This document shows positions 32,651 through 47,700 of a DNA stretch of 64,000 nucleotides, in pieces; position 1 is the first letter of the stretch, and the number at the start of each line of letters is the position of its first letter. Both the position numbers and the translations under genes were made by a program. The stretch lies in contig JBBHKE010000023.1 in NCBI GenBank assembly GCA_037447655.1, positions 104,691-168,690 of the forward strand, in the 5' to 3' direction. The notes beneath the pieces are model-generated. The model saw nothing but the letters and a program-made list of their open reading frames with translations. It made no database searches and had not been told where the DNA came from. The DNA comes from Zygnema cylindricum (taxonomy: Eukaryota; Streptophyta; Zygnematophyceae; Zygnematales; Zygnemataceae).

Positions 32651-34869
32651 GTGGACAAGGGAGACAAGAAAAAGGTGTGAGTTTCCGGGAGAGAGTGAAC
32701 AAAAGAGATAAGAAAAAGTGTGAATTTTCAGGTGGGGAGTGGACACAAGGGAAGAAAAAATATGAATTCTAGGAGGGGGTTTCAAAACAGAGACCTTCCA
32801 AACATGTCTGACAATGTCGAAACCCAGAGATACTGAAACAGAATTGTACAGATCCTATGCTCTAGAAAAAATTAAATGGAAATTGATAGAAGGAGACAGT
32901 TTTGAGTATATTGTATCAAGATTTGAGTTCAAAATGCCCACATCCCATTGACAAAGTGTAGTTCACTCAAATCCAGGAGGCCAAATTTACCAAACAAATA
33001 AGGTAAAAAAAAATAGACAAAATTCACCGAGTGAGGGGTATTTGTCCTCGCCCCTCTCCCTACTCTCCTCTCCCTCCTCTCTCCCCCCCGCGTATTTATT
33101 GCCTCCGATATTCAGCACCACATGTAAATCTCCCAATGTATGAGAAAAAGAAAAGACAAAACGCAGTTTTAAAGATCCTGACGTCCTCATAATCGGTTGC
33201 CTCACCAAATCCACCATAAGAACATCGACCTGTCCTCTTTCCCTTTTTTCCCCCTGATTTCCGTCCACCACTTCCTCTTCCTCATTCTTCGATCCTTCCC
33301 TTTCTGCCCCTCCCCTCTTCCTGTCTCCCTTCCTCTCTCCCCGTCGCTTCCTCCCTCTCTCCCCTCCCCCGAACTCCACCCGCCTGAACCCCTGTACTAA
33401 CCACTTTTTCCCTGTACCCCATACCTTGTCAAGGACGTCCTCGAGTCCTCACCTGAAAAAAAAAACAAACAAACCCCTAAACAGAGTAAATTGCACAAAC
33501 TTTAAACCCTAGATCTCTCTCACTATTTCACTCTATATTTGCCCCCCTGTAGAGAGTGAAGTGCACAATCCTTAAACATAACATAAAAGGAACTGAAAAC
33601 AACATAAAAAAACTGGTTATAAAGTTGTCACGGAAAATATAATTAACCAAATTCACACAACTAAACCCTGATGTCAACTTGAGCAAACTAATTTTTACTA
33701 ATTAAAAAAAGATACATACGGCTCTCGTAAGAGCAATAACATGAAAAATATTCAAACTAAGTAGGTTTTTAACAAAAAACAGTTAACATCTACTGCCAAA
33801 ACCACTTTAGCTCCATAAAAATATGAATATGCAAAGTATCCATTTCAGTTTTTCCTAAATCATATGTTTTAATAGGTGTGGGAAGAGATAAATAGTCAAA
33901 AAGTTATTCATGTTAGCCATAAATGTCCAAACCCTAAAGATGTTTACTCACCTGGCAGATGGAAATGTTAAAGAGCAGCAAAAAGAGACTTAACTTGAGC
34001 CAGCCTGCAGACTAAATAACTTTCTCAGAAACGCTCCAAGCCGTCAGATTGACAGATCTTACGGTCAGGTTCAAAATAAGGTCTGCAGTACATAACTCTT
34101 GTTGTCACAGCAACGTAATCATCCTAGACAGATCTTCATCGGCGAGTGTTCATCTACAACCAGAAACATAAGACTTGTCGTCATTTGTCACGTAGTCATC
34201 GAAACACATCTAGACCGTCTAATGTTCATCTCGACGGCCAAGAAGCGCTGATGTCCAATTCGTACGGATTTCAACTTTTTTACGAAAACTACGTAGTATT
34301 CGTCTTTTTCATATTTTTCGTAAAATTCGTGTAAATTTCGCTGTACGGCCATGTACAAAAACGTACGAAAAGCGCAATCTTAGAAAATCCTTAAAAATCT
34401 TAAAAAGTACGGAAATTTAACAGAAATGTACGAAATTGTATGAAAGTGGACCCTAAAAAACCCAATAGTACGAAATATCTACGGCAGCCGTACTGAAATA
34501 TAGCGGAAAGTACGGCAATGTACCTTGGAAACCCTAAAAATCCCCTAAATAACCCTAAAATGTACGAACATAGACGGACACTGTACGTAATTGTAAAAAT
34601 AATGTACGGGTACAAATCAAGGTACGCATTTTATTAACTTTTCAAAAGCGTTTGATGCGTACCGTACGTAGTATTCGTTAGTTTATACCGTGCGTAATAT
34701 GCGCACGGGACATCTATGCCAAGAAGTGCATTTGACATGTTGGTACGAGATTCTCCAAGTATTGCAGAATAACCGAGTCGACCTGGAATATTGACTTCAA
34801 AATCGTCATGTCGATTTTTGGAGACGAAATCATTGTATCGACTAAATGATCGATCTTACTGCAAGCCGG
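32651..34869. other. eS12 upstream and intergenic region
   Basis: It should contain the missing eS12 first exon and promoter. CT-rich patches lie at 33040-33110 and 33230-33420 (GA-rich in eS12 sense). From 34250 to 34700 the word GTACG(A/G)AA is very frequent, suggesting an old repeat. No other gene was recognised. Confidence 0.4.
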
Positions 34870-34871
34870 TA

Positions 34872-35082
34872 CTGTAGTGTTAAGATTTTTTTCGTCACTT
34901 AAAACATCTTTTCTCCGTACACATTGTCCGATTTTCAATTTGAGACCGCCAATCGGAAGCTGAAAATCTTAACTTTCAATCGCAACCGTCAGATAAAAAA
35001 ACCTACATGCGTGTACGGAGAAAATATGTTTAAAGAGACAAAAAAAGCTTTAACACTAATAAGTAATAACGATTCAAGGTGG
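34872..35082. mobile_element. Mariner-like MITE, CACTTAAAACATC subfamily, decayed
   Basis: The left arm TAGTGTTAAG, GTCACTTAAAACATC and TTTCTCCGTACAC is mirrored by GTGTACGGAGAAAATATG and CTTTAACACTAATAAG...AATAACGATTCAAGGTGG. TA occurs at both proposed tips (34870-34871, 35083-35084). It shares CGCAACCGTCAGAT with the 55.9-kb copy. Confidence 0.65.
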
Positions 35083-35084
35083 TA

Positions 35085-35762
35085 GACTTTGGATCCGTAA
35101 GTTTATCCGCACTTTTTACGCGCATTAAAACCGGCCGAACTTTTGTGCTGCACTTTGGGAATCAACATGGCGTTTTCGACCAGTTATCGCACTTCATAAA
35201 TTGTTGCAATTCTCAAGAGTTAAAGTTACGTCATCCGCAAAATATGAATTGTAACCTTGAAGTTTACAACCTTTGCTAGCTCACAACTTTTAAAAAGCGT
35301 TGCATTGCAAAGTTTGAATTTGTATTCCTAAAGTCCTCGCGACAATGTTGGACTTTTGTTTCCGGAGAACTCGGGCAACTATATAGCCTTTATCGCCTGT
35401 TATGTCAAACATTCTTATACGCATGACATGCAGGACACTGTTTAGACTACCTTAGTTGTATAAGAACATTTTCAATGCCGTTGCGGACATACAAAGAGAG
35501 AAGTGTTGACACTTTAAATGCAGCGTGATTGAGGATTATCGCTAACACCAGTTAATTGTTGCCAATCATAATGGACAGAAATTAAAGACTTCCTACAAGG
35601 AAACCATCGCCGTCTATTTTATGTATCCGGTACCGTAAAATAAGCTAGGATAAATGTTGAAATTTATAATTGCTGGTGTATTGCTCAGCAGAATGTTGAG
35701 CACATGTCAACCGGGAAATTACGTTTTAGACGTTTAAAGCGGTCTCCTGCTTCTTGTTAACA
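35085..35762 (+). promoter_or_regulatory. Presumed SCC2 promoter and 5' UTR
   Basis: This is non-coding sequence upstream of the SCC2 start. No defined element was recognised; it is assigned by position. Confidence 0.3.
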
Positions 35763-38700
35763 ATGAATATGGCGTCCTCGAGTTTCGAGTCTCTTGTTCA
35801 GCCAAAATTAGCAAGCTCCCTTCCTATTCCTAATCCTCCTTTTTGCTCAGAACTTGGAAACTTAGAATCTCTTTTGAATGGATTAAGTGGTGTGGATTCT
35901 GTTTGGCAAAACAGGCAGCTGCCTTCCACGGCAGAGCTGGTAGCCGAGTCTGAACGGATGGGAAAGCTTTTGGAAAATGCGGATGTCTGCTACATGTAAG
36001 GAGTTCTGCCGTACAAAATCTAACTGTTGTATTGCCTGGTTCTATATCTGTGACAGTTACGAAAGCTGGTGTTCTTCAACTTTTAATGTTGGTTCTTGTT
36101 TGATTCAGGTCTATAAGGGATGAAGTTCGGAGTGCAAAACCGATAGGAGAAAGCCAGCAAGGATCTCTAAGAGCTGCTGTTGAGCAAGCAAGTGCTCTTG
36201 GCTCCAGCTTATTTGCACCAGGTTGGTTCTGCACTCAAGTGTGCATCACATGTGTGCATGCATTCATTTCAAACCGAGACAACATCAGAGAACTAGCAGC
36301 TATTGTAAGTAAGCATGTACATTTACTTTTTACTATGTAATTAGTAGAATCTTCATAAATTTCGTAAAATGTGTAATTCGACCAAAAAGGAGGTAGACTT
36401 TTTTTTTGCTTGACATGTTTGTTCATGTCTGAAACTTTCTCAGGAAGATATAAGAGGAGGGCTACTCAAAGAGCTGAAGCTGCAACTACAGCTAACGTTC
36501 CATCAACAGAGAATATTTCAACTCCTCAAATTCCGAGGCTTGACGCTGAACTTGCAGAGGTGCATTATATTCAGGTCCAATACTTGGAAACAGACCTTGA
36601 ACTTGGAGAGTCCTAACTAGTTTGCGGTTTTCTTGCAATGCTTGCACCCTCTGAGTCTTAGGTGCAGACTCTTATGTCTTTATCCTATCTTGGAAAAAGC
36701 ATGATCAGTAAGGCTGAGTGCTATTGGACTCGTTCAATGGAATTGCTATTTTTTTGGACATATTTGATGTATGACTTGTTTTTTTTTTATATATATTTTC
36801 CTCTCTGTGGACACGCAGGCTGGTGGTACTGACCATGGCGATTCGTTGAGATCTAAGCTAAAGAGAAGAAGAACATCACTTTCGAATGGTCGAACACACA
36901 AACGCAATAATATAGGAGCAACAATTGCATCAGCGGATGGAGGTAGGTTCTGACGGTTAGTTTTATTCGTTTTGCTGCTCGTTCCTGGTCAACTGGCGGG
37001 TTTTGTTCTGTTGTTGTATTTTGTTAATCTAACTCTGGCATGAGCTTTGCTTAATGCAAGTGCAGGTCCAATGGATGGGTTCCTTGAGATGCTCGACACA
37101 ATGCTTCAAAGATTTGACACTGTAGGCAACGAAGAGGGAAATTGTCATGAACTTCTCTCAAATCGAGAGCTTAACACTCTGTTTGGAGAGCTACTTAAGC
37201 TGAGAGCTGAGTCACTGATTCAGTCAATACCTCCAGCAACTCTCTTGAGAACAATGAAGGTTTTGGACCAGCATATCAAGCAGACAGATCTTTTTGACGA
37301 GCAAGATGTAAGTGATGTGGCACTGCTTGAAGTAGAGAGACTCCCATCTTTTTCGTCTATTGCTTATGAATCTCAGTTTAGCATATGGTTACTTTCAGCA
37401 GTGACGATGCAGGGAAGAGTTACTTCAGGGAGTCATCGATAGTATTACAGCTCCCATGAACTGACGAAGTAAAGACGAGAGTTAAATTTATGGTTGAGAC
37501 AATGACCGTTTTTATGCCATGAAGCATTTATTCTAAAAAGCTTACTTAGTCAAGAGGATTTGGGGAAGCTATTGCTTTGCTTGATCTGTTTATATTTACT
37601 TTCCGAAAGACTTATTCTAGATGTGAGATTAGCTCGTTTGTGACTGACACTCTTCTTCTGTTAGTTGATGGTGCTATTTGCAGGATCCAGATACTAATTC
37701 AAGGATCATGTTGTCACTGGAGGCTATCCAAGCTGCAATCACGATAATGGCTGCACCTAACATGCCGAAGCAAGTTTACAACGAAGAAGTAAGAGGATCC
37801 TGTGGTGTTCATGTGGATTGGGATCCAAACTTCACTTTGCTTATCCTCAGGATATTTTGTAGCTAGCATGAAGTGACCGTCAAGAATTACCTCACTTTTT
37901 GCCGATGTGGAATCTGTTTTTTCTGCCAATCTTATTTTCTGCAGCTACCAGTTTGATTGCACCACTCAGCAATTTGGTTCATTTGCAATCCGATTCAAGC
38001 GGACGATATTGAGTATTGTTTAACTGTGGCTATGATGTGGCAGATTATTGACAATATTGTTCAGATAACTAAGTATCACATTGTCCACCATATATTTTTC
38101 GCTTTTGACCCTACTTACAGGCTGGCTCATGGAGAAGGAGTCGCTGAACCTGATGGTGGGTCTTTCCTACTCTTTTTGTGGGGAATGAGACTGACATTGG
38201 CTGTGTTTTTTTTATTAGTAATGGTCTTTTTGCGACATTGAAGCGGATTATTGGAGCCTTTTTTGAAGCAGTGAATTCAGGTTCATGCTGCTTTTGATTT
38301 TGTTTTACAGAGAACAGTAAGGAAGAGTCTGTGGAGGGCATCGAAAATGGCGCGCCTTCTAAAAGAAAGAGCAGGCCGAAACCGAAGCCTCCAGCGGGGC
38401 GAAAATCTGTATCGAACAAGTATGATACGTGCCTGACCATTCTTTGGATGTTGTCAATTTTTGAAGCAGTACCTGGTCCATTCTGTATTTCATTGTTCAT
38501 TTAGATTCAAGAGCTACCTTTCTTTGGTTGCCATGTGCTTTTGTTCATCTTGTCCGTTTCTACTCTTTCTGCCTTGGTAACTTCAACAGAAAAGGAATGG
38601 ACTTTTCAGTAATGTTGGAATTTTAATAAGTGCTGTTTCTGAAATATGAAGATAAGTTTTTGGGTTGCTTTTCGCATGCAGAGTTGCCAAGCCAGTAGTG

Positions 38701-41700
38701 GAACTCCATGACAAAGTCTGTTCAATTGTTGCTTCATTGAGTGAGCTGCTGGCTGCTGTAAAGCTGCAAGGTGCAGTTGTTTCCCAACTTACACAAACGC
38801 TCATGGCGTCTTTTGGAGTGGAAAATATTGAACTTCTTCAGCTGAAATGCATTGTTGTCATTTGCACTGTGAGTATTTGCTACTTTCGGCCTTAAATGGA
38901 CGTTGTTTTGGATATTGCATTATCTTTATGAAGACATGTGGACTTTTTTTTGTTATAAGCTATCATTTTGTTGCACATGCTCTAAGCAACAGCATCATTA
39001 TTTTTAAAACTAGCACCGCTTTTCTCATGATCTATGAAATCTTGAGCTTTCATTGTCAACTCTTGAACTAGTGCTGCGTTAGATGCATTTAACTACATGC
39101 GTGTGTTCCTTGTAATGGATATGGGTCTGCAAGCATGGGTTTTCATGATATTAGGAAGCACAGACGATAATGCAGGTGAAGAAAATGTTTGAAATAATTT
39201 GCTGAGAAGAAAGTGTGTTTCTTCCCACTGTTTTTATTTTGAGCATATTCTTTGAATGGTAGTCTGAATGTTTCTCTCCCAGATTTCTTCAATGACAGAG
39301 TCTCATTACTTCTATTGTCAGCAAAGTATGCTATAAAGCCAGAAGCAATAAGTTTTGGATCAATGCTTCGCACCATGGTATAATTGTGTGCCACCATTGT
39401 TCAATCGTTTGGTTGCTTGGTACTTTGCGACATTACACTGTCCTTGACTGTCCTTCTAAGCTGCCCATGAAAATCTGGCACTTATAGTAATGGACTTTAC
39501 CATTGTTTTCCTGTTTATCAGCGATGGAGAATGTAATGTAAAAGAACTTGCCCTGCCGCTTAACTCTTTTTGTGGATTCAGGACAATGACCTCCTTACAA
39601 AGTATTGTTCAATGCGGTCACAAATACATGCATGTGAAACCTTCAACCTTCTGGCGTCCTTATGGTGAAATCGCTTAATGCAGGTCTTCAAATATTACCC
39701 AAGCCATCGGCCAGTTGTTATCTCTGAAGTTGTTGCTTTGTTGTGGAAGCTGCCGACAAGCAAACGTAGTTTGCGGACTTATCATGTAGCTGAGGACAGA
39801 AAGCAAATACAGATGATATCTGCTTTGCTTGTTCAGTTGGTTCAATGTTCAGTTCAACTTCCAGAAGTTGAGGCTGTTTCGAATGACAAGGATGCTGATA
39901 AGGAGCAAGCACAGGATCTTGGAAGCTCAAGTTTTAAACCTGCTGTCAAGATTGCTGGAGATTTTTGGACAACTGTCTTAGATCGCTGGGCTTTGCCGAA
40001 GGGTCCAGAAGGTGTTGACATTAAAGGACTTTTGGAGAACCTTGTTATAGACCTCATTGAGTGTCTTGATGTTCCAGAATTACCAGCATCTAATCTTTTG
40101 CTGCAGGTAATTTTTTCTTTTCCTGTCTTTGCTGTTTGGCATTTTATGCAATCGCTTAATTCCACTCCCACGGTTGGAAAGATTGACGTACGTTGCTGAA
40201 CTACGTAAATACTTTCTGATATTTGTTTGTCACTTGGCGCAATAACTCTCGTTAATTCTATCGTGCTGGTATTTGCAGATCTTATGCATCTTTCTATTAA
40301 GCAGCAAAGGCCTGCAGTCGAAGGAGCAAATTGTCCGAGGACATGCCGTGGAGCTTTTGGGTTTGATAGCAGGCCGTTTGAAAAAGATTCTGCTAACCTG
40401 CAGCACCAAAAAGCCCTGGATGATCAGCAAGCTAGACTTTGATGTTGTTAGTGCGGACATGTCTGGAAAAGATGTTACAGCTTTGGCAGGCAAGAAAAAA
40501 GCATGTACTTCCTGCGGTGAAAAGTTGGGGAACAGCTTTTGTGTTTCTTGTCTAACATGTCAGAGGTCCTTCCACGGCATCTGTGTTAGTGTGGGGGAGA
40601 CAGACCTGGTGGATAATAGAGGCTGGCTTTGCCATTGCTGCTTTTGTCAGCAGCACCTGATAAAAATTTATCAAGATGTCCAATCAAAGCCGGAACAAAA
40701 TGGGAGGAAAGAAAAGAAAGATACAGCCACTGTTGAGGAGGCTGGCAAGTCTTTGTCAGATTTTCAATCAAAAGTTCATAGCAACTTGTTGCTCCAACAG
40801 TTCTTATTGAATTATTTGCAAGTGAACCAGGAGCAGGGTGATCCAGTCTCAACCTGTGCACGGAGGTTAGCTGCATAGATCTTACATCCTCTTCATTCTC
40901 ACCTAAAATTCAATCACTCTTGTTCAATTTTGGAGAGTAACATAAGCTTCTATGCCCAGACTTGTGATGACCATAACAATGGTTGGGCTGTAGGAAGCCA
41001 TTGCTATATGAGGAATGATGTTGGAAAATATGCTCTCTGCTTTTGCATTGAAGGTGTTATCAGTTAGTCTAGGTCCCGTCAATATTTGCACTCGAGGGAA
41101 AATTCTTTAGGCAATGGCTATGGCAAACGCTGGCTTTTGATGGCTCTCCTTTGGGGGTCCAGTTTCTACCTTTGTTGGTGGAATTCCGAGGAGAAGCCTC
41201 CTCAGGGAAGCCTTGAGTTGTATCGTGGAAGGCTGGAATCTGTGACTCCAACGAACAGTGCCGCCAACACAACCCCAATGAAACGAGATGCTATAATACG
41301 GGTAGCATTGGAGCTTGCACAAAATAGCAGCCTACTAAGAGGCTTCGATAAGATATTGGATGGAATTCTTGTAAGCTTTTGGATTTTGCCAGGTTTTTCA
41401 GCTTAAAAAACCTACTTCCTGAAAAATGTTGTGAGCTTTAAGGTTGTTGCAAAATTATATAGGTCTGCTGCTGCTGAAGCTCATCATTCCTAGTTCTATT
41501 CTGCTTGTGAATTGAGGTAATCGCATTAATAAGCTGCAATATTCGTGCATTGTTGTTGCAGATGACTCTTCATGACAACGCATCTATGCCCCGTGTAAAG
41601 GCCTTGAAAGCTGTACGTTCACAGAACCATGCATGCAGATGCAATGAGTGATCCTTTTTAGAATCTATGTTCAACTACATTGTCGTTTGATTCACATCTA

Positions 41701-44700
41701 AGGAAGATCACAATCAATAGCTGATGACTCCAAGTGTTTGTTGTTATGATACGATTTCTACTTTGATTTTCCCTATGGGAGTGGGTTCAGAGTCAGTGTG
41801 GTTGACTCTCTTTCCTGTTGACTCCTTTTTAAGAATCCGCAGAGTATGTGAAATATGCTGTCTGATTCACTCTGTTTTATGTATCATGCTTTCAAAACAA
41901 TTGTCGGTTAATGTAACTGTTGATCTATGCTGTATGATGTGAACGTTCCAAATGTGAGGAGTCAATGTGATCAGTGAAGTAAGACGTTTTTGGCACGAGT
42001 GACAAATGTTAACCGGACAGAGCTAATGTCTGGTTGTAAACCTTGTCATCATAGCAATCTCTCAGGTGAAGTCACCTGTTTGAACGGTCTTGTGAGGGCT
42101 CTACCACTTTGGTTATGCTTTAAAGTAAAAGGAAACAGGTGTCATTTTGAAAATATGCACTTGAGTGGATATGAGGAGAATGGTCCATGCAACTCCCTAA
42201 GTTTGTGTGGACCACCCGTATGGTGGTGGACAGTCTTCTCAGAACATTTTAGACAATTTTTTTAATTGATTGAAATAAGTTCGTCTCCACAAATTACAGA
42301 AAAAAAAATTACTAGACAATGTCTCCATTGCTGTCACCTTTAGGATCAATATGCAGCTCACAAGGGTAATCCTTCACATTTTTGCTTTTATTACCAAGTT
42401 ATGGATAGATAGAACAGCTGGGTGAAAAGCATCAACATTTTGTTTGGAAAGCAATTCCCTTTTATGGCTTTATTTATTCGACCTCCTAATGCAGCCTGCG
42501 GTGTATGTGCATTTGGAGCTATTCATTTCTGTTTTTTTTCCAAGTCCTGATACTTTGTGTATTTACCTTATGCAGGTTGGTATTCTTGTCGAGGCTAGTT
42601 CTGCCATGTTGGAGGACGAGCGGGTGAAACCTGCTGTGGAGGAGCGCCTCATGGACTCTGCAATTTCAGTGCGGGAAGCAGCAGTGGATCTTGTGGGCAA
42701 ATACATGTTGCTCTCACCAAATGTTGCCCTCAAGGTGATTGTTAGGAGTGATTATAGACCTCAAGTTTTCTTGTATAATCTACTTTCAATACTGTGAAAA
42801 GGCTAGAAGGTGTTAGGCGTGTAAGATACGCCAACGAATTTTTACATGAAGGCCAACACCATTGCAGCAATCCTATTCGTTTGTGGAACCCTTGAATTCT
42901 ATCAAAAATTATTACCTTTGATGCTTTTTTCCGTTCTTTTTTATTTCTCCTGCTTGGCAGTACTACGACAAGATTGCAGAACGAACTAGGGACACTGGTG
43001 TGAGCGTTCGTAAGAAGGTTATCAAAATCGTTAAGGATGTTTTGGTGTCCGTGGAAAATTTCTCCAAGAAGGCAGATGCCTGTGCAAAGATCATGGAGAG
43101 AATTACCGATGACGAGAACAGCATTCGGGTATGTAGCATGGCCGGTATTCATTCAGTAACCAATCTATGGATCTGGGTGATTTTTTTTTAATATACTGTA
43201 ACAACCTGGTACTTGAACTCTAACCATGAGTTAGTGGTTCAGTATAATTTTTTGGGTAAATGGCTGGGGCGGTCTCTCCCAGTTTCCGTTCGAAGTTCAT
43301 TAGCCCAGGAACTTGATCCGGATTTTGCATACGATACTCTTGCAACATGTCAAACATAACTGTAAGAGGATCCAACAGCACAATTGTCATCGTTGGTCGT
43401 GCAAGAATTTCAGCACGTGCGGCAATAACAAACTGCCGAGGTACTTCGGCAACACCCGCCAAATCTTTGAACATTCCAATAGGAATAGTTCAAATAATCT
43501 ACTCGTAGTCCACTTTCAACTCATACCTGGTACAAATAAAGGCATGGTTTTGAATGCACAAATCCGAATGTGTCAACTTGTCATTAGAATAGGTTGATTA
43601 ATGCTGACGTGTCTTTTAAGATTCGATGTTATTAGCTGGATTTTATGTCTCTGTACTTAAGTATTTTATGATTTTTCAAATCATAGAAAATGAATGGTCC
43701 AGTTGTTCAAATTATCTATTGAAATAAACTAATTTTAAACCACTAACTTTTGTTCAAAGACTTGGTTGTGAAGGTAACAACTTATATATGAGCTCAAGCA
43801 GTTAATAAATACTCATCTGGTGCAGCTGGGTGATAGTTCAGATGTAAAAAAAAAATAGGAGAAGCACAGTTAAATTCATTGTTGGTTATTGTAAGGGGTC
43901 TTATTTCCCGGAGACGCTCTATTGTTTTAATGTTTGGGGAGGCCACTAAAACTTGTTTGGCAAAGTACTGCTTGTTTATTGCTGCTTTTATTCATTTGTC
44001 CATAAGTGCTTTGCGGACTTGTGTTTGAAGTCAGCTGTCTACGAATAATTTAAATTGTGGTGAGCAAATATTGGATGTTGCAGGAATTGGTCATAAAGAC
44101 TTTCCATGAGTTATGGTTTCAAGAGCATCATAATGGGAGAAGTCAGCCAGATGCAAATGGGACTCCAATTGATATCGTGGAGCAGACAGAACAGATTGTG
44201 GAAGTGCTGCAAGGTCCCTCCATCCAGCTGCAATTGGTAGCTATTTTGAAGCGCATTTTGGAGCAAGATGCCAACCCGCAGATTGCAAAAGGGGGCAACA
44301 TGAATCTGATTCCACAAGGCGCAATTCGACGGAGATGTGAAACAATGTGTAAATGCATGCTTGAGGGCGTTTTGCAGGTATATGCTCACCTCCAATGGTT
44401 CGGATGTTTAGGTTAAATGATACTAACGTTAAACCACGAAATTGTCGTATTTCTTGTTGCAAATGAAGCTAAGCCTTTTGGTCGTTGTCATGGTTTTCTG
44501 GAAAATATGGAGGATTCAGCCAGTCATAGTAGGTTGAGTTGAGAACCTCTTTTGCTAACGATTACTTCTGTTCCTCTGTGTTACATTCAGCTGTCAGTTG
44601 TCTTTTTGTTGCTTTTTAAAGGGTATCGCATCTTCTCCTAGTATGCACATAGCTAGTTGCGCTTGAACATTGCCTTGACTCGTTTACACCGCCATTCTAA

Positions 44701-47700
44701 GTCTATTCTTCACATTATGTCCATATTCAGTTTTGCAAATGAACCCTGTTTTAATACCAGGGGCACTTCTCAACTATTCGAGACCTGAGACTGTGGGGAT
44801 TTTCTTGCAATTTCAAGTTTAGTTATGCGATGCTTTCAGAGGGATTGCTCTGCGGTTGATCAAGTAACAGGTTTGTTACATAATTGCAGGCTTATGAAGC
44901 ATCACCAGGAGAATGTGAAACAAAAGCCTTACCCTACGTTTCAGGTTTGCAATCCTTTTGTATGGTGGATCCGACTCTTTGTGCGCCTACAAGTGATACA
45001 TCCCGCTTTGCAGTAACTCTGCAGCCTTACTTGAAAACGCAGGTATGGCATTCTTTGTTGTTTACATTCTGTGACATTTGTATGACTTTTGTGAGCCAGG
45101 AAGATGCATCATTTTGCTGTTCACTTACTCACACATGGGATGTTGCAGCTGTGTGTAACGTAATTTTTCAGTTTCTTAGCATGATTTTCCATGTTTGTTG
45201 TGTGATCTTCTCCATCCCAGTTTTTAAACAGACTTCAACTACTTTCTTGTGGCTTGAAGGAAGATGGATAATGTGGCTGTACTAAATGGAAAGCTCATGC
45301 AATATGCCCTTTGTTGCAATTGTATCTCTGACTATAACAGGCAGATCAAAAGGCAGCTGGAGCTTCGTTTGTTCAGTGTGTAGTGTACATCGTTGACTCA
45401 GTGTTGCCCCTCCTCCGAAGGCCTTCAGTTACTTTCTTAGATGGACTTGACCATGATCTTCGCCAAATGATCGTCAGTCATCGCTACCTTTATGTCGTTC
45501 GAGCCAGTGTAAAGTGAGTGTTTCCCTTTTCTGGTATTCTGGATTGTACTCATTTACACTCAGATGCTGAACTAAAGGTTTTTTTCCTTTGACAGTGAAT
45601 GTCAATTTCCGTAATTCATCCCGTCGAACTTGAAAGTGGTTCAATTTGCCAAAAAATGATTCTTTACTCCATATAATTTACAAGGTTTAAACTTGTGTCA
45701 TGTATATTCATTCGAAATTAAACTTCAGTATTGTTCGTACTATACCAGTGTTAACCCTACCAGCGTAAATTCTAATTGCCAGTATTTTACTTGTGAATTT
45801 TTAATGCTTACAAGAGGACATTTTGCAAGTTTACGGTATAAGTTCACCTTGTATTTTTTGCTGAACCAGGTTTTCATACTATTCATGTCATGATTATTTA
45901 GAAATAGCCGGTTTGAATCAGGTAGTCTGGTCATCAGCTGAAACACGTCAGGATTATTCTTTTGTGTTTGAATTTTTGCACTTTCAAGAATTTGAATCTC
46001 TTACGGAAAGACAATCTGGAACCCATTGGACACGCCCACAACCTATTTTTTTTCTGTTTGACAGGGTGGACTTTATGGTTGCTTTTTGTCACTAGCTTCC
46101 TATGGCGAGACATAGAAGGAACTGTTATTGAGCATCGATTTTGAGTGTCATACTTTTGATGCTGTTTGTTCCTTTCTGGAGCTCAAGCCCTGTTTTATGT
46201 GCACTATCTTTGGCCCAATTAAGCTCCTGAGACTCTTACTGTACAGTCAAAACTGACGTCATTAGCACGTTACTTGATACAGATGTTTGTGCTCACTCAG
46301 CAAAATTCACACCAAGTCCAATCAATCAGTCACCTCGCTGATTCGTTACCACTGCAAAAGGTTAAATGAGAAACCAGCTCAGCTTGACGAGAAGTCCCAA
46401 ACGGTAGGATGCTCAGATCTCCTCCCCAGTAAAGAACTGAAGTGACTCATTTGTGATATTTTTGTTTGTGGTTGTCCATAGTGCTAATGTTCTGATTCTT
46501 TGTCATTTGGTTTCGGAATACCCTATAGCAATGAACTTACCAGCTGATTTTGAGATGGTTTTGACAATATAACAGGGAGCTGTACGTTATCTGTTCGTCC
46601 TTGGGCTGCTCGCACGATATGCGTCAGAGTTGATAGACGTGGGTTCGTCAGGCGACATAAATTTGGAGAGCATCATCAACATCTATTTGTCTTATCTCAA
46701 ATTTGATGACTTCTCCGTGAAAATAAAAGCTCTTCAGGTGATCCAGCTTTCTCTGAAGGACTGAAATACAATTTTCGCACCAGGTAGTCATCTTTGACAG
46801 TTTCTCGAACGTTTAACTTGCCCACATTAGCTGAAGCTGTCTTTAACATGGTAAGATGTTGTGATTATTTTTCCATTCTCTTTCCTAATTCTTTTTGAGC
46901 CATGCATTTTTCAAAAAACTTAGGATAACATTAGTATTTTTCCTGTGCGCTCTGTGCCTCCTTTTGATTGACGGAAAAGTGAAAGATTGCAGGGGCTTGG
47001 GTTCATTTTTGTTTCAAAACCGGAGCTTTTTCTGCGAGAAGATATGAGGGCGCTCCTGCATGCTGCTCTCATGCAGAGTTCTGACAATCGGCTGAAGGTA
47101 GGCCCAGGGTTTCTGTATCTGCTTCCCCTTCAAGGTCACTGGCTGTGTGCTAATAAATGGCAACTAGTTTCTGGTAAAATGTTCTAACTTTGTTGAGCTT
47201 GTGGGTATTGTTCTGTTTAATGGGTGCACCAGGGCAATTTAAAATTCGACTAATGATATTTCAATGTTGTTCCCTTTAATTGATGGTTCTGATTGTTCTT
47301 GCTCTACACAGCTTTTTTCGCTAATTGTCCTTTTAACATTTGTGAAACTATTTGTGTCTTTTGATTTGCTGATTTACAGTTAGTAAGTTCTTCAAGTAAA
47401 ACACATCAAGCCACACTTCCATTGTCCATCTGTTAGTTTTGTTTTCTTTGTCCATAGCTTCGAACATACCTATCAAAATAAATTCTAAACTATTTTGTAT
47501 TGTTGTTACCGAAGGTCCCTGTTAGCTGGATAACGGATGCTATCATAATATGCAATAAAGGCAAAACATAGTGTATGCCTAACATAATTTACAAATGTAA
47601 CATGCCTCGACAGATGGATCCCAGATGGGTGTTTTCCAACTTTTATGAGTTTGATCCTGATCCTTCTAATTTGTTGCAGTTTTTCTGCCCTAACTTTCAT

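Noticed and set aside
33424-33450. Candidate first coding exon of eS12 on the minus strand
   Set aside because: It has AG and GT borders and a fitting phase but no start codon, and its residues do not clearly match the eS12 N-terminus.
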